Shown here piece after piece: positions 24,176 through 36,358 of a stretch of 64,000 nucleotides of DNA. Each line of letters opens with the position of its first letter. Position 1 is the stretch's first letter. Source of the stretch: Acanthaster planci (taxonomy: Eukaryota > Echinodermata > Asteroidea > Valvatida > Acanthasteridae); assembly GCF_001949145.1 (NCBI RefSeq), contig NW_019091355.1:4787842-4851841 (forward strand), given 5' to 3'. Below the pieces are notes generated by a model. It was not told the DNA's origin. It saw only the letters and a list, made by a program, of their open reading frames with translations, and did no database searches. The position numbers were made by a program, and so were the translations under genes.

Positions 24176-24951
24176 TGAGTGGAGATAATGGAAGTCAGGG
24201 CGACCACTGTTCTTAAAGTAGAGCACAAAATGAAAACATTTGAAACACGTCTAAAAGAGAAAATCTGATTCTTCAATTTTATTTCCCTAGGATTCACACA
24301 TCGTGACATCATATTCATGTCTGCAAATGAGTAACTGTACTGCGGCTTTTACATACATGTACCAGTACACTGGCCTGAATTTCACAAGCTAGCAAAGTTC
24401 TGCCTACTGAGGGCAGCAGACAACATTTCTAATCCACCGCAGAGTGCCAGGCTGGATTTATTTCTAGGCCACCCCCACTCTCAATGGCCAAGTGTGAAAA
24501 AGCTTGATGACATGGTTTGACAGGTGTACACCGCCCAGTGAATCAATGCATACACAAGAACATGGCATTTAAAATGGCGAAACGTTTCAAGATGGAAATT
24601 CTTTACCTATGGGACATCACAAGACATTCAACAAAACTTGGAATTGAAAAATCATGACAAGAAAACTATTTCCTTTTACATGTATAACAATAGTTACATG
24701 TATGAAGCTTGTAAATGGAAAAATTCTGAAATATTTTAAACAAACTACATGTAGTTCACTGATGAATAACCTTTGATAAAAAAGGAAAAGAGGCGTACGG
24801 TACATTGTTTATGAATTCAATGTTTTAATGGCACCATTGTTTTTCATTGTGCCAACCATAACAATTTGTTAGACATTATAAACTGACAATTTAGAACAAG
24901 AAGTACATGTCCTTAATTTTTAAAATCAATTATCAATACAGTTATGTACAT
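24176..24951. other. Non-coding spacer
   Basis: AT-rich with no ORF of note. Isolated CATGTA words occur near 24355, 24676 and 24748. A TGAGGGCAGCA word near 24408 only loosely resembles CTCF. Confidence 0.5.
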
Positions 24952-25127
24952 CAGGGGTGTGAGTGGCCACTTAAAATTAAAGCTGAAAACAGCTAGCAAA
25001 AAGCTGAGATGTAAAAAGTTCCTACACTTTTGTACAGACCAGGTGTACACTAAAGCTGAAATTTTGGGTCAACATCAACACACAAAAAAGCTGAAATCAG
25101 CTATAAAGTTGAATTCTCACACCCCTG
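24952..25127. mobile_element. hAT-type MITE with CAGGGGTGTGAG ends
   Basis: Perfect 12-bp terminal inverted repeats CAGGGGTGTGAG (24952-24963) and CTCACACCCCTG (25116-25127) enclose 152 bp of A-rich sequence containing repeated AAAGCTGAAA words. CAGRGGTG-type tips are characteristic of hAT-superfamily transposons. The flanks both read GTACAT (ending at 24951 and starting at 25129, one base outside the right end). This could be a degraded target duplication or just the ubiquitous TACATG word. There is no transposase, so the element is non-autonomous. Confidence 0.72.
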
Positions 25128-28100
25128 GTACATGTTTGGGGCATTATACATGTAACTCTTCAAGCTGACAAATGCAGCCACCATCTGCTTTCTTCTGCAA
25201 TAAAAGGAGCAATCTAAAAACAAATGAGTTAGGACCTATGGCTTCAATTTGTAGTTAAAGCACATGTTCTCTTATCGACTCAGGATGAGTACACCATGCA
25301 CAGCACACATCCGAGATTCTCTGAAAGTCTGCACAAAAATAACAATCACGTTCTCCCTCGGCAGGTTTGTGGATGGAGAAAGGAAAGAGCAATTTCTCTT
25401 GGCTGCTATCAGTGTACATCAAGGGAACAGGAAATAGAGAAAATGATAGTTTAAAAGCCTCTCTCCCTGATGCGGTGTCGGAACAAATGAGACGCTAAAT
25501 TGGATGATTCCATGTACAATACATGTAGTACATCTACATGGAGAAAGACACGCCTGCAACAAAACATTTCCTAATTTCATAAACCGAAGTTTTCTTTTCA
25601 AATGTCACCCACCAAAACAAAATCAATAACCCTCTTTCAAACAAAATAGCAAAATAAAACAATACACTTTTTACAACTGATATCTCCAATAAAAACTCAC
25701 GCGACAGAAATGTCTTTCATACATCTATGTGTCTCTTTGGAAACTCTCGCTGTGGCAAGAGTAAAAAGACGTATTAACATCACTGAAGGTAAGCGAAGTG
25801 ACATTTAGAAACTTCCAGAGTTCGACTCCTTTCCAATGCAGCAAGGAGCTCAGATACTTCACTACCCACAGCTGCAGGCGTCAGATCAAGAGGAAAGTCA
25901 ACGAGCTATTTCAACTGCATCCAATGAGCAAGAGACCTCAGACCACGAGCAATGACGCATTCTGGCCACATTCTGGACGATTACTGCTTTTCTTCTGTTT
26001 CCCAAACACAGTTCTCTTCCAGTGGGAATATTTTTTTTTTGACCGGATGCGAGCAAATTGTCTCTCCAGGGCAGACACTATGTCTGTTTAATGCCCTCAT
26101 TGTCTTGTTGAAAATGTTTTCTCTAATGTGGGGATACTAGAACCTTCTGGAAGTTTCGGGGTTCTGAATACCATAACGACAAATGAAAACCATGCAAATG
26201 TACCGGTGTTTTGGGGACACTGCAGGTACATGTATATCCACACAGGGCCGGCAGTTTTATGTATATTTATCCTAATGGAAAAGGAATTTATTTGATACTA
26301 TTTTTATGTAAAGTCAATTTGTTAAACAATGGCTGATCGAGTTAAAGACACTTTCATATTGATTGACATGTACATGCACAAGAAACCTTTTCTTAGAGTC
26401 TTCTGAAAGAGTCATCAATTACATGTATCTCTTTCTTACAAAAAGTTGTAATACACTTTTCCCTACTTTTTTCTTCCATCCAAAACCCTAAAAGAGCAAA
26501 ACATCTGCATGCATGTATACATATACACATGTAACTGCCAAAAAACCTATTGCACTTTCAGAGCAACGTGTGGATGATCCCTACCACAGCTCCACACTGA
26601 AGATAAACCTTCGTGAATTTCCATCACATTTTGCAATGCTCAGTCCCAAAGAGAGCATCAGTTCAACGAACTCCGTCAATGAATATATGAATGTGAGAAA
26701 TGGAAATGAATGGGCTGTACTTTTTCAAAGAAGCATGGCTTGTGCATGTATTTCCAGAGATTCAGTCGGTATTTTTCTGTCTTTTTCTTAAAGTCCCCAA
26801 GCGGTTTCACTGTGATCATTTAAGGGTCTCAAATGATGAAATAACAAGATTTTTTGATAGGTTTAAATATTCCTTTCATCAAAAAGTTGTTTTTTCCCCT
26901 GAAACACAGTTCCTTATTCTTCAGTTACCCAGTGGAGAAAACACACACATTCATCCAGCGCACAGCCGAACCTCATAATACTGCAGCATCTCTAGCTTCG
27001 CCAAACACATCTTGGATCTTGGATCTTGTTTCTTTTCTTTTAGCACGTGCACAATCCAGGAAGACGGAGAGAATCAAGATCGGGTTTCCCCTTTGCAAAC
27101 GATCGGAATCATTCGGCACTATGATCAAATGGAAAGAAAATGGGCTGGTCGTCGGGGCTGATCAGCTTATTCACTGAGGGCCAAGGGCGGTCGACCCATC
27201 CAGCTTGGCATGCAGACTGGGGTGCCTGTGCATAGCGTGACTACTTGGCAGCCATATGCATAATTTATCACTAATTACTGCATAAAACGCCAAGCCCCTT
27301 GGGCCACAGCAGTATAGGACTAAGCCAGAAAAACAATTACAAATGCAGTAAATATGCCACTATGTGCACAAGCAATGGTTTCAAAATAACTTACATCCTT
27401 TACACATGTACTGTGCTGTTTTCATAACCTCCATCATTGTCATCAAACAACATGCATTGTTTTTACCGGCAAAATCAGACAAAAGACCAATGAGTCAAAT
27501 GTACTGCAAGTACAGTGAACGTATAATGCACCTTTTCCCCATGAACAAGAGCATTTTATGATACATAATTATTTGTAATATGTCCATGTAATATGTTCAG
27601 GTCATATTTCAAACTCTCAAAGTTGACAGTTAGTGTGCATACATACACAACTTTGAAACAATCAAAAAAATGTTAAGATTGAGTTATCAACACATCAATC
27701 TCAAGTTTATGCCCATCTTGAGACTCTACTGAAATGGTTCAACTCCACCACCCATCTCATTCACATGTATCCAAACCAGAGGTACAAGTAGATGACATCA
27801 TGAATTTCCATTTTAATCAAAGGCCCAAAAATACTAGTTTCAACACCATTGCCCTAAATATTGACATGGTTTAATATCAAGACAGCTAGCTTTTCCCTCT
27901 ATGGTTAAAAACCACACTATACTAGTCAAATATCATCGCACAAAAAGTCTATTACACATAAGAAAATCCACAGGTTGGCTTGCTGAAAGCCTTGAAGCCT
28001 CACACATGTAACAGGGACACTTGTACACGTACTAGTGGGTCTACACAGTACGTCAATTCTTGGATGATCTTGTACAGACATTTCTTATCCGCGACATCCA

Positions 28101-28529
28101 CTGGCAATAATCAGTTCAACTGTCCAAGTCTACGGAGCAACTGCAGGTTTGGACTGATGTCTAAAGGCCGTACAGGATGTCCAGCAGAGCTGTCCGTCGC
28201 TGGCACTGACAAGCACAGCGGCATGGCATTTCCTGTCTTGCCCAGCAAGCAAAGTGAACCCCTCAGCAGAACAGTGGAAGTCACTGGACAAACACAATTG
28301 GAACAAATTTTGTCCAAGGGTGTTCTGTTGTGGTGAGATAACCATTTTGAGCAATCAAAATGCACAAAACATGACAGCATGCACAGTATGCAATGTTTAT
28401 CCGATAATGCACAAATAAAGTCTGACAAAATTATAATCACAAGGGCACATGAATTAAAGGTGGAGTACCGTACTGTTTTCTTCACCTGACACGAACCACC
28501 CTTGTTACTATTCAAAGAACAACTTATAA
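25128..28529. other. Non-coding, possible regulatory blocks
   Basis: No recognised gene. A 7-bp tandem ATCTTGG (27009-27028, three units) is present. Around 27251-27290 homeodomain-type words are packed together (ATGCATAATTTATCACTAATTA split over the block, then GCATAAAA). Opposed frames at 27980-28578 (118 and 155 codons) overlap each other and have no motif that I recognise. Confidence 0.45.
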
Positions 28530-28602
28530 ACCCCCCAAAAAATATTCTCCAAAAAACTTGCAGCAAAGAATTTTCCAAAGTGTAGTTTGTTTTTTGGGGG
28601 GT
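28530..28602. repeat. Hairpin with 13-bp perfect arms
   Basis: ACCCCCCAAAAAA (28530-28542) is exactly reverse-complemented by TTTTTTGGGGGGT (28590-28602) across 47 nt. The arms are low-complexity, so chance or a small fold-back remnant are both possible. Confidence 0.6.
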
Positions 28603-29646
28603 GGGGCTCCTGCTGAATATTTCCTTTGATTTATGTTCAATAAACTATTGATTCATGTTACATAAATTATTCAGCACTGGGGGTATTTCTAAAACAGCTG
28701 GAACTTCAGCTCCAACCAACATAAACAGTTATTAGCATCAATTCCTCACTTCCGCCTCGGGCTTTGCATCGGAGACAAGTCCGGATCCATCTTTCCGAGA
28801 TAAATCAGATTGGGCAAAAGAAACAGTGCGAAATCCCCCTCAGGTAGCGGCACCGTGAAGACAGTTTGCAAACCATGTACACCTGACCCCCAACCTTTCC
28901 CATCAGGCAGTTGGCACGAGGAAACCATTACCATCTCCGGGGACGGGGGAGCAGGTTACTCATTGGTCAACTGAGCTTCAAGGGTATTTAATCATCTTGG
29001 GGTACCTTGCATGTGGATACACTCAGTCGACTTGTCAATATCATTTATCACTGACAATCCTTGTCGGTCTCGTTGATAATCAACCAACCAACACTGTGTA
29101 CATATTTCCTACATTTTTCCATCAGGAATTTTATGATTCTGTGTATGAGTGCGTCTTTCTCTATGCCATTTGCTGTAACACTAATAATTTACATACGCCC
29201 TAAACTGGGCCCCAGACAGACGCCAGCTTTTGGGCACTTTGCCTCTGATGAAAACAACACCCTGGATCTGGTGACAGACTAAAGAGTCTGGACATCCAGA
29301 GAGGGCTGCATGGCAAATTGAAACAAGCCTTACTTGGATCATATGACCCACGATTACTTTGGTTATCATTTTACTGGTTGTATTACAAATTTGCAGTAGA
29401 AATGATATTATGATAAAAACAGGGAGCAGAAGCTATCAAAATCATAATCATTTGTACTCAACGAAAAGCAAGCCACATCGCTTACCCTGGAGGAGTGACA
29501 TTCACAGCAGGGAAACCACCTGCATGTGTAATTACATGCACTGGTATGTAATTAACCACCAGTAAAAAGGCACTTGTAAAGGCAAGTTTGAGTGACAACC
29601 ACTTGTCAACCACCGGTAGATTTCCCCTGGTAACCTGTGCACAAAG
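28603..29646. other. Non-coding, no gene recognised
   Basis: A moderately GC-rich patch at 28740-28970 has an unrecognised 62-codon minus frame. The remainder is AT-rich. No RNA gene was found. Confidence 0.5.
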
Positions 29647-29885
29647 TACACCACTCAAAAAGTTAAAGATCACTTTTTTCTTAACTGATAATTTTTTTTT
29701 CCAAGCAAAGAGTGGGATCTAGTTCTTTAATTTTTTTGTTTGTCTAGATGGTGTTCTCATTGGAATAAAGAATTTTTTAAATGTTTAAAAAACACCAAAT
29801 GCACATTTTCTGCAGCAAAATATCTTTCGTAAAAAAAACTATACACAAAATAAAAAGTGGTCCTTAACTTTTCTTGAGTAGTGTA
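29647..29885. mobile_element. Tc1/mariner-type MITE, TA-flanked
   Basis: The left end TACACCACTCAA-AAAGTTAAAG and the inverted right end TACACTACTCAAGAAAAGTT align over about 35 bp with a 2-nt indel and few substitutions, continuing into GATCACTTTTTT / GACCACTTTTTA. Each end begins with TA, the canonical Tc1/mariner target. The total length is 239 bp with an AT-rich interior and no transposase frame, typical of an internally deleted derivative. Confidence 0.75.
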
Positions 29886-31055
29886 TATCCTGGATACCAA
29901 GCAAAATTAACCAGTGGTTGGTAAATTGTCGTCGCTTGAACTTGTCCTATCACCTACATGCATTCCATTGCGTGTAAAAAAAGACACAATGTAAACACTT
30001 TGAAAGAAAATTCGGTGTACACTAATAACCTATGTTACATGTATTTACATGTACCTGATTTATGATACCAGTAAATGTGTAGGGTTGCTGCATGCGCGTG
30101 TACATGTACATGTACATGTACTTACATGTATGTACCTACATTGTACATGTACATGTACCGGTATGTTACATGTGCCTGTCCACATGCACTAATCAATGTT
30201 GAACGGTGTCGTGTGTGACATGCTTTATGTACATGTATTAAACAAGCGCCACTTGCAGCACATGTGCATGACTCATTTTCATGTGAATGTGCACAAAGAT
30301 TTTATGTGGACATCAATCCTGTACCGGAGCAGCACTGGTGTGCAACTGTTAGCACACAGCCTCAATACATGAAAATGTACATAGTACAACATAGTATAGT
30401 GCGTCTTACCAGCATACATTTGAATACAATGTTGTACAATGCAAAACAATATAATACAGCATGACACATTATTACATTTTAAAATGAGCAATCCTATTAC
30501 ATGTACATGTAACTTTTGGGTCATTATTGGATGCAACTTTTTCATGTCCCAGTCACCGAGGCATATGGTTTTGTAAGTATGGTAAGTTTACAGCATGCAT
30601 GTTCTTTACTTTCCAAGAGTGACTTACTAACATGTTATAATACATATTACCGGTCAAACAAATAAAAAACAGTTCAAAGTCAATTCCAATGATACATGTA
30701 CATATCATGTCAAATTGCACAGGTTACGTGTAACGGGGTAGAAATGTGTCACATGTTTGGACTCCAAATTAATAGAATGACCCATTTATATTTTCCCTAT
30801 TTTCTGTAGTACAGCAATTACATGTATATTCCCATTACAATTTCATATGCTGACAATGAAGCATTTGAAGAGAAGCTCTTTGAGGGTACATGTATATGAT
30901 GGCACAATGAAGTAAGAGTTCTTCCAAGAAGTCCTTCAAATGAAGTAATCAAATTATGATTTCACTTCAGGAATGAATGGTTTTTCCTCCACCTGTTTTA
31001 ACTACTATTTGTATTTCAAGCCTTTACAAAATCAAAAATTTGCCTGAGAATTGTA
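29886..31055. other. Non-coding, TACATG-rich
   Basis: Very dense TACATG/CATGTA tracts at 30030-30170 include an uninterrupted run TACATGTACATGTACATGTA at 30101-30120. More occur near 30500, 30700 and 30890. A segment near 30745-30785 weakly resembles 40280-40315. No gene is seen. Confidence 0.55.
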
Positions 31056-31655
31056 ATGAGTTTAACATTGCTCAAAAAAAAAAGTGGAGTCTGCTTTCCA
31101 ATCCAAGGAAGTGACAAAATGGCTGTGATCTCAAAATTCCAATCAACAAAACCTGGTACTGCAATAGAGGTGTATGCACTTTCAATACCCGTCACACATG
31201 ACCAATTCCATTTCCGCATGCGACATTTCAATCAATTTGATAAAAAAACACAACAAAACAAAATCAGCACCTGGGACATCTCTAAACAGTGTTTTTCATG
31301 TTGTGCTAAATCAACATATTCAGTACGTGCTTGGAGGACTTCCTTTCCTTGCAAAGGATTTAACTTGTCCAAACAAGCCTTCCCAAAAAAAATCTTAATG
31401 TTGACTAGTGATCCCAAGAACAGCTGGAGTAAAGATTTGAAAGCTCACGTATCAACCTTGAAGTCCACAATCAGTGCACACCACCACCAACATAGACCTA
31501 TTTTTGCTTCACAAAAACTGTACAATTCACAAAAACAAGATCCCCCAATAAGCTCCAAAATCTGTTTGATTTTCAATGATGACTGTGATTCCTCTGAAAG
31601 AGATGAACACCAGTTTTCTTTGAGCACTCTGAAATTCAAAGGCATGCACGGATGA
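31056..31655 (+). CDS. Longest open frame; unrecognised, possibly spurious
   Basis: A 199-codon ATG-to-stop frame, the longest in the window apart from frames running through Ns. The protein is rich in Lys, Ser, Gln, His and Phe, with no signal peptide, membrane segment, zinc-finger or other motif that I recognise. It begins with a run of ten A's (Lys codons), where a sequencing or assembly error would change the frame. With about 6% stop codons expected at this composition, a frame this long is uncommon by chance but not excluded. Shorter frames overlap it on the opposite strand. The sequence about 36 bases upstream is pyrimidine-rich and ends TTTCAAG, not a standard acceptor. It could be a single-exon gene, part of a longer transcript, or chance. 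I assign no function. Confidence 0.15.
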   Translation: MSLTLLKKKSGVCFPIQGSDKMAVISKFQSTKPGTAIEVYALSIPVTHDQFHFRMRHFNQFDKKTQQNKISTWDISKQCFSCCAKSTYSVRAWRTSFPCKGFNLSKQAFPKKILMLTSDPKNSWSKDLKAHVSTLKSTISAHHHQHRPIFASQKLYNSQKQDPPISSKICLIFNDDCDSSERDEHQFSLSTLKFKGMHG

Positions 31656-34600
31656 CAGGATTAACCTCATTAAGTGCACATGAACATAAATCCCGTCTTT
31701 CTTCAGGCGGCCAGCAAGTCAAAAGAAAATAACATTTATGACAATGAAATTACCTTCTCCACCATGTCAAGATGCACCATTCAAGTTGACAATAGCGCAC
31801 ACAGCAATATCACAGGAAGTTTCACAAACAAGTACAAGCGCACGTTGTATTCAGAGGAGAAAAAAAAAAAAAGATCCGGTTTTTATGTCCTGTCCCTCAT
31901 TCCGTCACACCCAAGACTCATGGAGATAAGACAGCATCATCGACAGGACCAGGGATGCAGTCACATACGCACGTACACGACACTAACGGGCCAACCGACT
32001 GAGCCACTCAGTGGAAGGAGAGCCAGGGAGACGAGAGTTAAGGTGTGACACGCATCGGTAATGAGAACCCCGAGAGCCCGACTAATGGGATGCAGGCGGA
32101 CGGAATAGAGAAGATGAGAGATGGTCTCATACACACATAGCCACAGACACAGGCTCGGGGAGAGCTAGGCCCTTGCTACATACCCGGGGCATTCTTCTGC
32201 ATAGATGTACGTAGTTGGATGGCCCAGTGCTGCTAGGAGGCCAGTTTGATAACCCAGCCTGCCCTGCATTATTACGGCTCTCAACGGCCAGCAGTGTACA
32301 ACCTCCTACAGTGTCTGTGATGAGGCCTAGCCTGGGTTTCCCCTGCATAGCTACAGCCTGTATGCAGAACATTCAGTCGGGCTTGCCATGTATAATTGGA
32401 TTTGGGCCCCCTCAATATTAAAAACTGTTTACTCAAACAAAGCATGCCCATTCAAAGATCTCATTTAATTTGTCTGTCACATTAGGTTTCCCAGATTTCT
32501 CCTTTTTAAATTTTTGATAAATTTGCAAAGCACTTACATGGTACATGTACATACTTTGTAAACAAATTCACCTTACATGTAAGCACAGTTACCCTACTGA
32601 CACTTCACCCATTTCATCAGTTTCAACAGGGATGCCGGTTCCATACAGCCAAATGAAAAGAAAAAAAAAGTTTAAATTTTAACACTTTTCTAAAGCATAA
32701 CACTGCCCATGAATACACATGCAAATCACATTATCACTTTAAACACATTACAGGGAAGCTGTTACGAGCAACTAGTCAATTACCTGTGTATAGATACGGC
32801 TTTGACCCCTAACCTCCGTCAGCAGTGACAATACTTAAGATACCTGCTGACAATACTTAAGATACATGTACGTTAATATGTGTCCAAAGTAGATGCTTCA
32901 GGGCAATGGGTTGGAAACGGAATATAGATCAAGTATACATGTAGGCCTTTCCCTTCAAAATGATGGTTACATTTTTTTTTAAAAAGGACTATTTTGGGGT
33001 GAAATTATGCCGCTCAGTTTGGTGTATGTAATGACACAGAGGCGAAATTTTTTTGGTTTTAGTTGCTTTGTGTGCATGGTCATGAATGTGGATCTATTTC
33101 AAGCTCTGCTAAGAAGCGACCGGTTTTGACAGAACATGACACGTGCCCAAAGTCCACTGGTATGCACAGGCACATCTGGCAGAATTGCTGAACATTTCAT
33201 TGCCATTTTCACAGACAAAACCTTTCCGTGCAGCATATAATTAAGCTTTCTACAAAACAATGATTGAAGTTGGTCACTTTTTTAAAACAGAGAATTCATG
33301 GGAGTTTCACTTCAAGGGTTTACTGAAGGAGTACACTGCTCGAATATATCTTTTGAACTGCCATAAAATGAAAGAAATTGTAATGTCTGACCCCTTAATT
33401 AATTTTAAAGTCATGTCTTTCAGAAAACTTAAAACTAGGGAAATGGGCTTTGCCATTTATTACTCAATGTAATCTCTCTTGAGCATGCACTTGGCACTAT
33501 GTCCCTTTGTAAAACTGAAAAGGCAGTTTAGTTGAAATTTGCCCTGTCATCATGATTTGGCTGATTTCGATAGATTTGGTCGAAAATGGTTTCATCAAGT
33601 TGTCGGCATCACATAGCATAGTTGATTTGGCCGAAAAACGGACATTTGAAAAAGTAATATTGAACCAGTTTATCTCTTCGTGAAAATGGTGATGACTACC
33701 GGTATTAAAGTTACCTGATGATTTAAAAACATTTCCTGACTACTCATAGTTTGTAATACAATTATGTGGCTATCAAATTGAAAAATTGCAGATTTTCTGG
33801 TACAAAATCAGGCCCCCTGAAGCTAATGTACATGTACATCAGATTGACCCCAAATGAAATCTTTAAAGTCGCCGGTGACTTTCAAAATTTTTGTTTTCCC
33901 ATAAAATGCGAACCTTACAAAACTTATCTTGGACCTTACAGGCAGACTCTACAATTTTCCCAAAGTGCATTGACAACATCTTTCACAATTAGTTTAATTA
34001 GTTTCCATTTTTCACTTTCTGCACTGCAATGAGGACAAATGGAACCCTGAAAAAAAAAATAATCAAACACAGAAATATTGACAAGATCATAACAAACGAG
34101 CCCTGTCCATTAATCAATGTCAGATTGGGCAGTGGAAGTACATGTATCATGCATGGTGGGGACTGTTTCCAAAAGGGCTCCCGGTGCATCGTCGTGTCCG
34201 GACAGTACGCAACTGGGTCAAGATATTCAAATGGTCCTGTGTTTTTCAAGTTCTGAATGTCAAACATTGTAGCTAGACTGACACAAATATTGAGAGGGAA
34301 GGTTTAAGGCTCATTTGAAGAGTTCATCAAGATACCAGCGGCATTTTTCGGCATCATTGTCATGGAACTGGAAGGAATTATGGACATCCATACAAAGCTT
34401 TGCAGGTGACATTACCTTTTAACTTTGCTACCGCTTTTTCATTTTGAATTTTTTTTGGGGGGGAGGAGGGAGCAGGGGGCTAGACAAGCGTTTGGGGGCT
34501 AAATCTGATTGATCTTACCTTTAAAAATAAGTACTTTTCGGCTGCAATCAAAACCATCCCCTTTTTTTAAATGCAGAAATACATGTACATGTACTGGAAC

Positions 34601-35867
34601 ATGTACATGTATATACATGTACAAAGCCTTAAAACTGAGCTCACATTAAACTGTCTTTAAGATGAGAGGAGGAAGAATCCTTAAACATGAACAGCTGCCT
34701 GATTTAAATCCGAAATGCTAGCATAAGCAGCAGCAGGCTGGAGGCGGGGGAAATTCTCCACTGGCATGCCGTTAATTAAGGAAAGCTATTGGAAATTCTG
34801 GGTAAGTACTCTCATCCACATCATCCCGTCTCATTTAAAGGAGACAAGAGACGAGGAAAAGCAACCGGTGACTCTCCTGAAATGTCATGTTCGCGTTACA
34901 GTGTCCATATAATTGGTCTTTAAGGATTCAAGTACAAAAGAAATGCAAACAGCACATGTAGGTCTCGTCAAACTCCCAAATGTGGGCAGAAGTGCATCAC
35001 TGGACATGTCAAATTGAAGCAATCATTACAAACGTCAAATCACATGCCTGTACCGGGTAGCATTCCCATTAGTTTTGGGAAACTGACATCCTAATGTTAC
35101 AAAAGAATCAAAGTGGTAACAACAGTGCAAATAGAAAAAGATGCTTAATTTAAGGAAAATATCGCTCTTTGGATTAGAGAATTAAACTTAATCACATTAC
35201 ACAAACAGAGTGAAACAAGAAAGGAAACTCTACTATTAAAACTATGCCCCCAGCATATACACCAATATCACTGAATCTTGCTGGGTTTGGTTAATATACC
35301 AGTACATGTACATGTACATTGTGTCAGTAAGTCTATTGAGGAATAAGGCCCTTGTCTTGAAAATTCATTTGGTTGAAAAAGGAATGTATGCACATGATGT
35401 GAAACAACCGTACACGCGTGTCTGACATTTTGTACATGTGTAATGATTAACGGACAAAAGTTTACTAAGCTAACGGAATGAAAACAAACTCACAGAAATA
35501 AAACCACGTGTTTCAGCATCTCTTATTCCTTCATACTTCTACCAACACACTTGACCATCATTATTTGGCTGATTGTTTTACTAGTCACTCCTGAGATGTG
35601 AAGTGCATCTGACCCAGGACTGAACAGGGTCAAAAACTGACAGTTTAATGAATTTTTTGGTTTTTTTTGTAACTGAAATGTAACCTGACAATTGAAGTCT
35701 ACACAAACAACCATCTATTTCTGGCACGTGTACATGTACAGTGTACTTAATCCACAGGGTAGGAATTACACGGGCAAACAAACATTCGAAGCATTTTGCT
35801 GTGTTTTATTTTTGGTGCTCGGTGCATGAGGCTTCGCCTTCGCCTCTCTTAATCTCCCTTCCCCCAC
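31656..35867. other. Non-coding, no gene recognised
   Basis: A GC- and CpG-richer block at 31900-32420 has no recognised exon. At 32826-32865 the 18-mer TGACAATACTTAAGATAC occurs twice with period 22. Related GATTTGGYCGAAAA words lie at 33573 and 33624. A G-rich run occurs at 34457-34480. The block 34690-34880 contains GATTTAAATC and TTAATTAA and could be regulatory. Confidence 0.45.
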
Positions 35868-35920
35868 TGACAGACATGGCGATGCTGTCAAACAAACCAG
35901 CATGACATTTCATCTGACAT
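35868..35920. promoter_or_regulatory. Cluster of TALE-type TGACA sites
   Basis: Within 53 bp there are TGACAG (35868-35873), its inverse CTGTCA (35885-35890), and two TGACAT words (35903-35908, 35915-35920). TGACAG is the core recognised by Meis/Pknox (TALE) homeodomain proteins, which often bind enhancers. The surrounding 35810-36020 is CpG-richer than its flanks and contains ATCAATGG and ATGATTATTT words. This is a candidate enhancer by motif density only. Confidence 0.25.
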
Positions 35921-36080
35921 TTCGACGGAAATTCAAACAGCAAAAGTGGCCTTCTCTGCTGCTCCCAATGGGAACCGCTCGGCGATCAATGGCTGCCATG
36001 ATTATTTCAAGCAAGTCTGCGCGACAACATAGCAATGTATTATGTAAATTTTAAAGGGATGGAACACGGGTAGCTGAATC

Positions 36081-36358
36081 GGTCTATGCATTTGGGGTCC
36101 AACATGTGACGTATGTCTGTCCCTGTAACACCTGCCCTATGTAATCTGACAAAGGGCCTATGATTGAAATTGACTTCAAACTGTATTTATTTTATGGCAG
36201 TCTGCAATGCTTTTTTTAACAACCTCCAAAATGCATCTTTGTGTCTCAGTTAACCTTATTTTCAAGTTGTTCCACTGTTTCAAAGGTATTTTAACTCCTC
36301 TTTGGTTTTAATATGCTAGGGAGTATTTCCATATTCATGAGCAACACTGTGATGTCAT
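36081..36358 (+). repeat. Dispersed repeat, copy 2 (longest)
   Basis: Its first part (36081-36215) aligns with 40065-40208 through GTCTAxxxATTTTGGGGTCCRACRTGAC, TCYGTCCCTRT, ATTGAAATTGAYTTCAAA and TTTATGGCAG-like landmarks in order. Its second part (36205-36358) aligns with 8535-8710. This copy therefore bridges the two other fragments and gives the best view of the element, at least 280 bp. There is no ORF and the ends are undefined. Confidence 0.6.

Noticed and set aside
25815-25835. tRNA B-box-like GTTCGACTC
   Set aside because: No T-stem pairing, no A box and no acceptor stem in the flanking sequence.
27980-28578. Opposed 118- and 155-codon frames
   Set aside because: They overlap antisense to one another. 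Neither shows motifs, and no transcript signal can be seen.
31263-31279. RE1/NRSE-like TCAGCACCTGGGACAT
   Set aside because: Matches the consensus at all but one position, but the cognate REST factor is generally considered vertebrate-specific and this genome appears to be an invertebrate. Probably chance.
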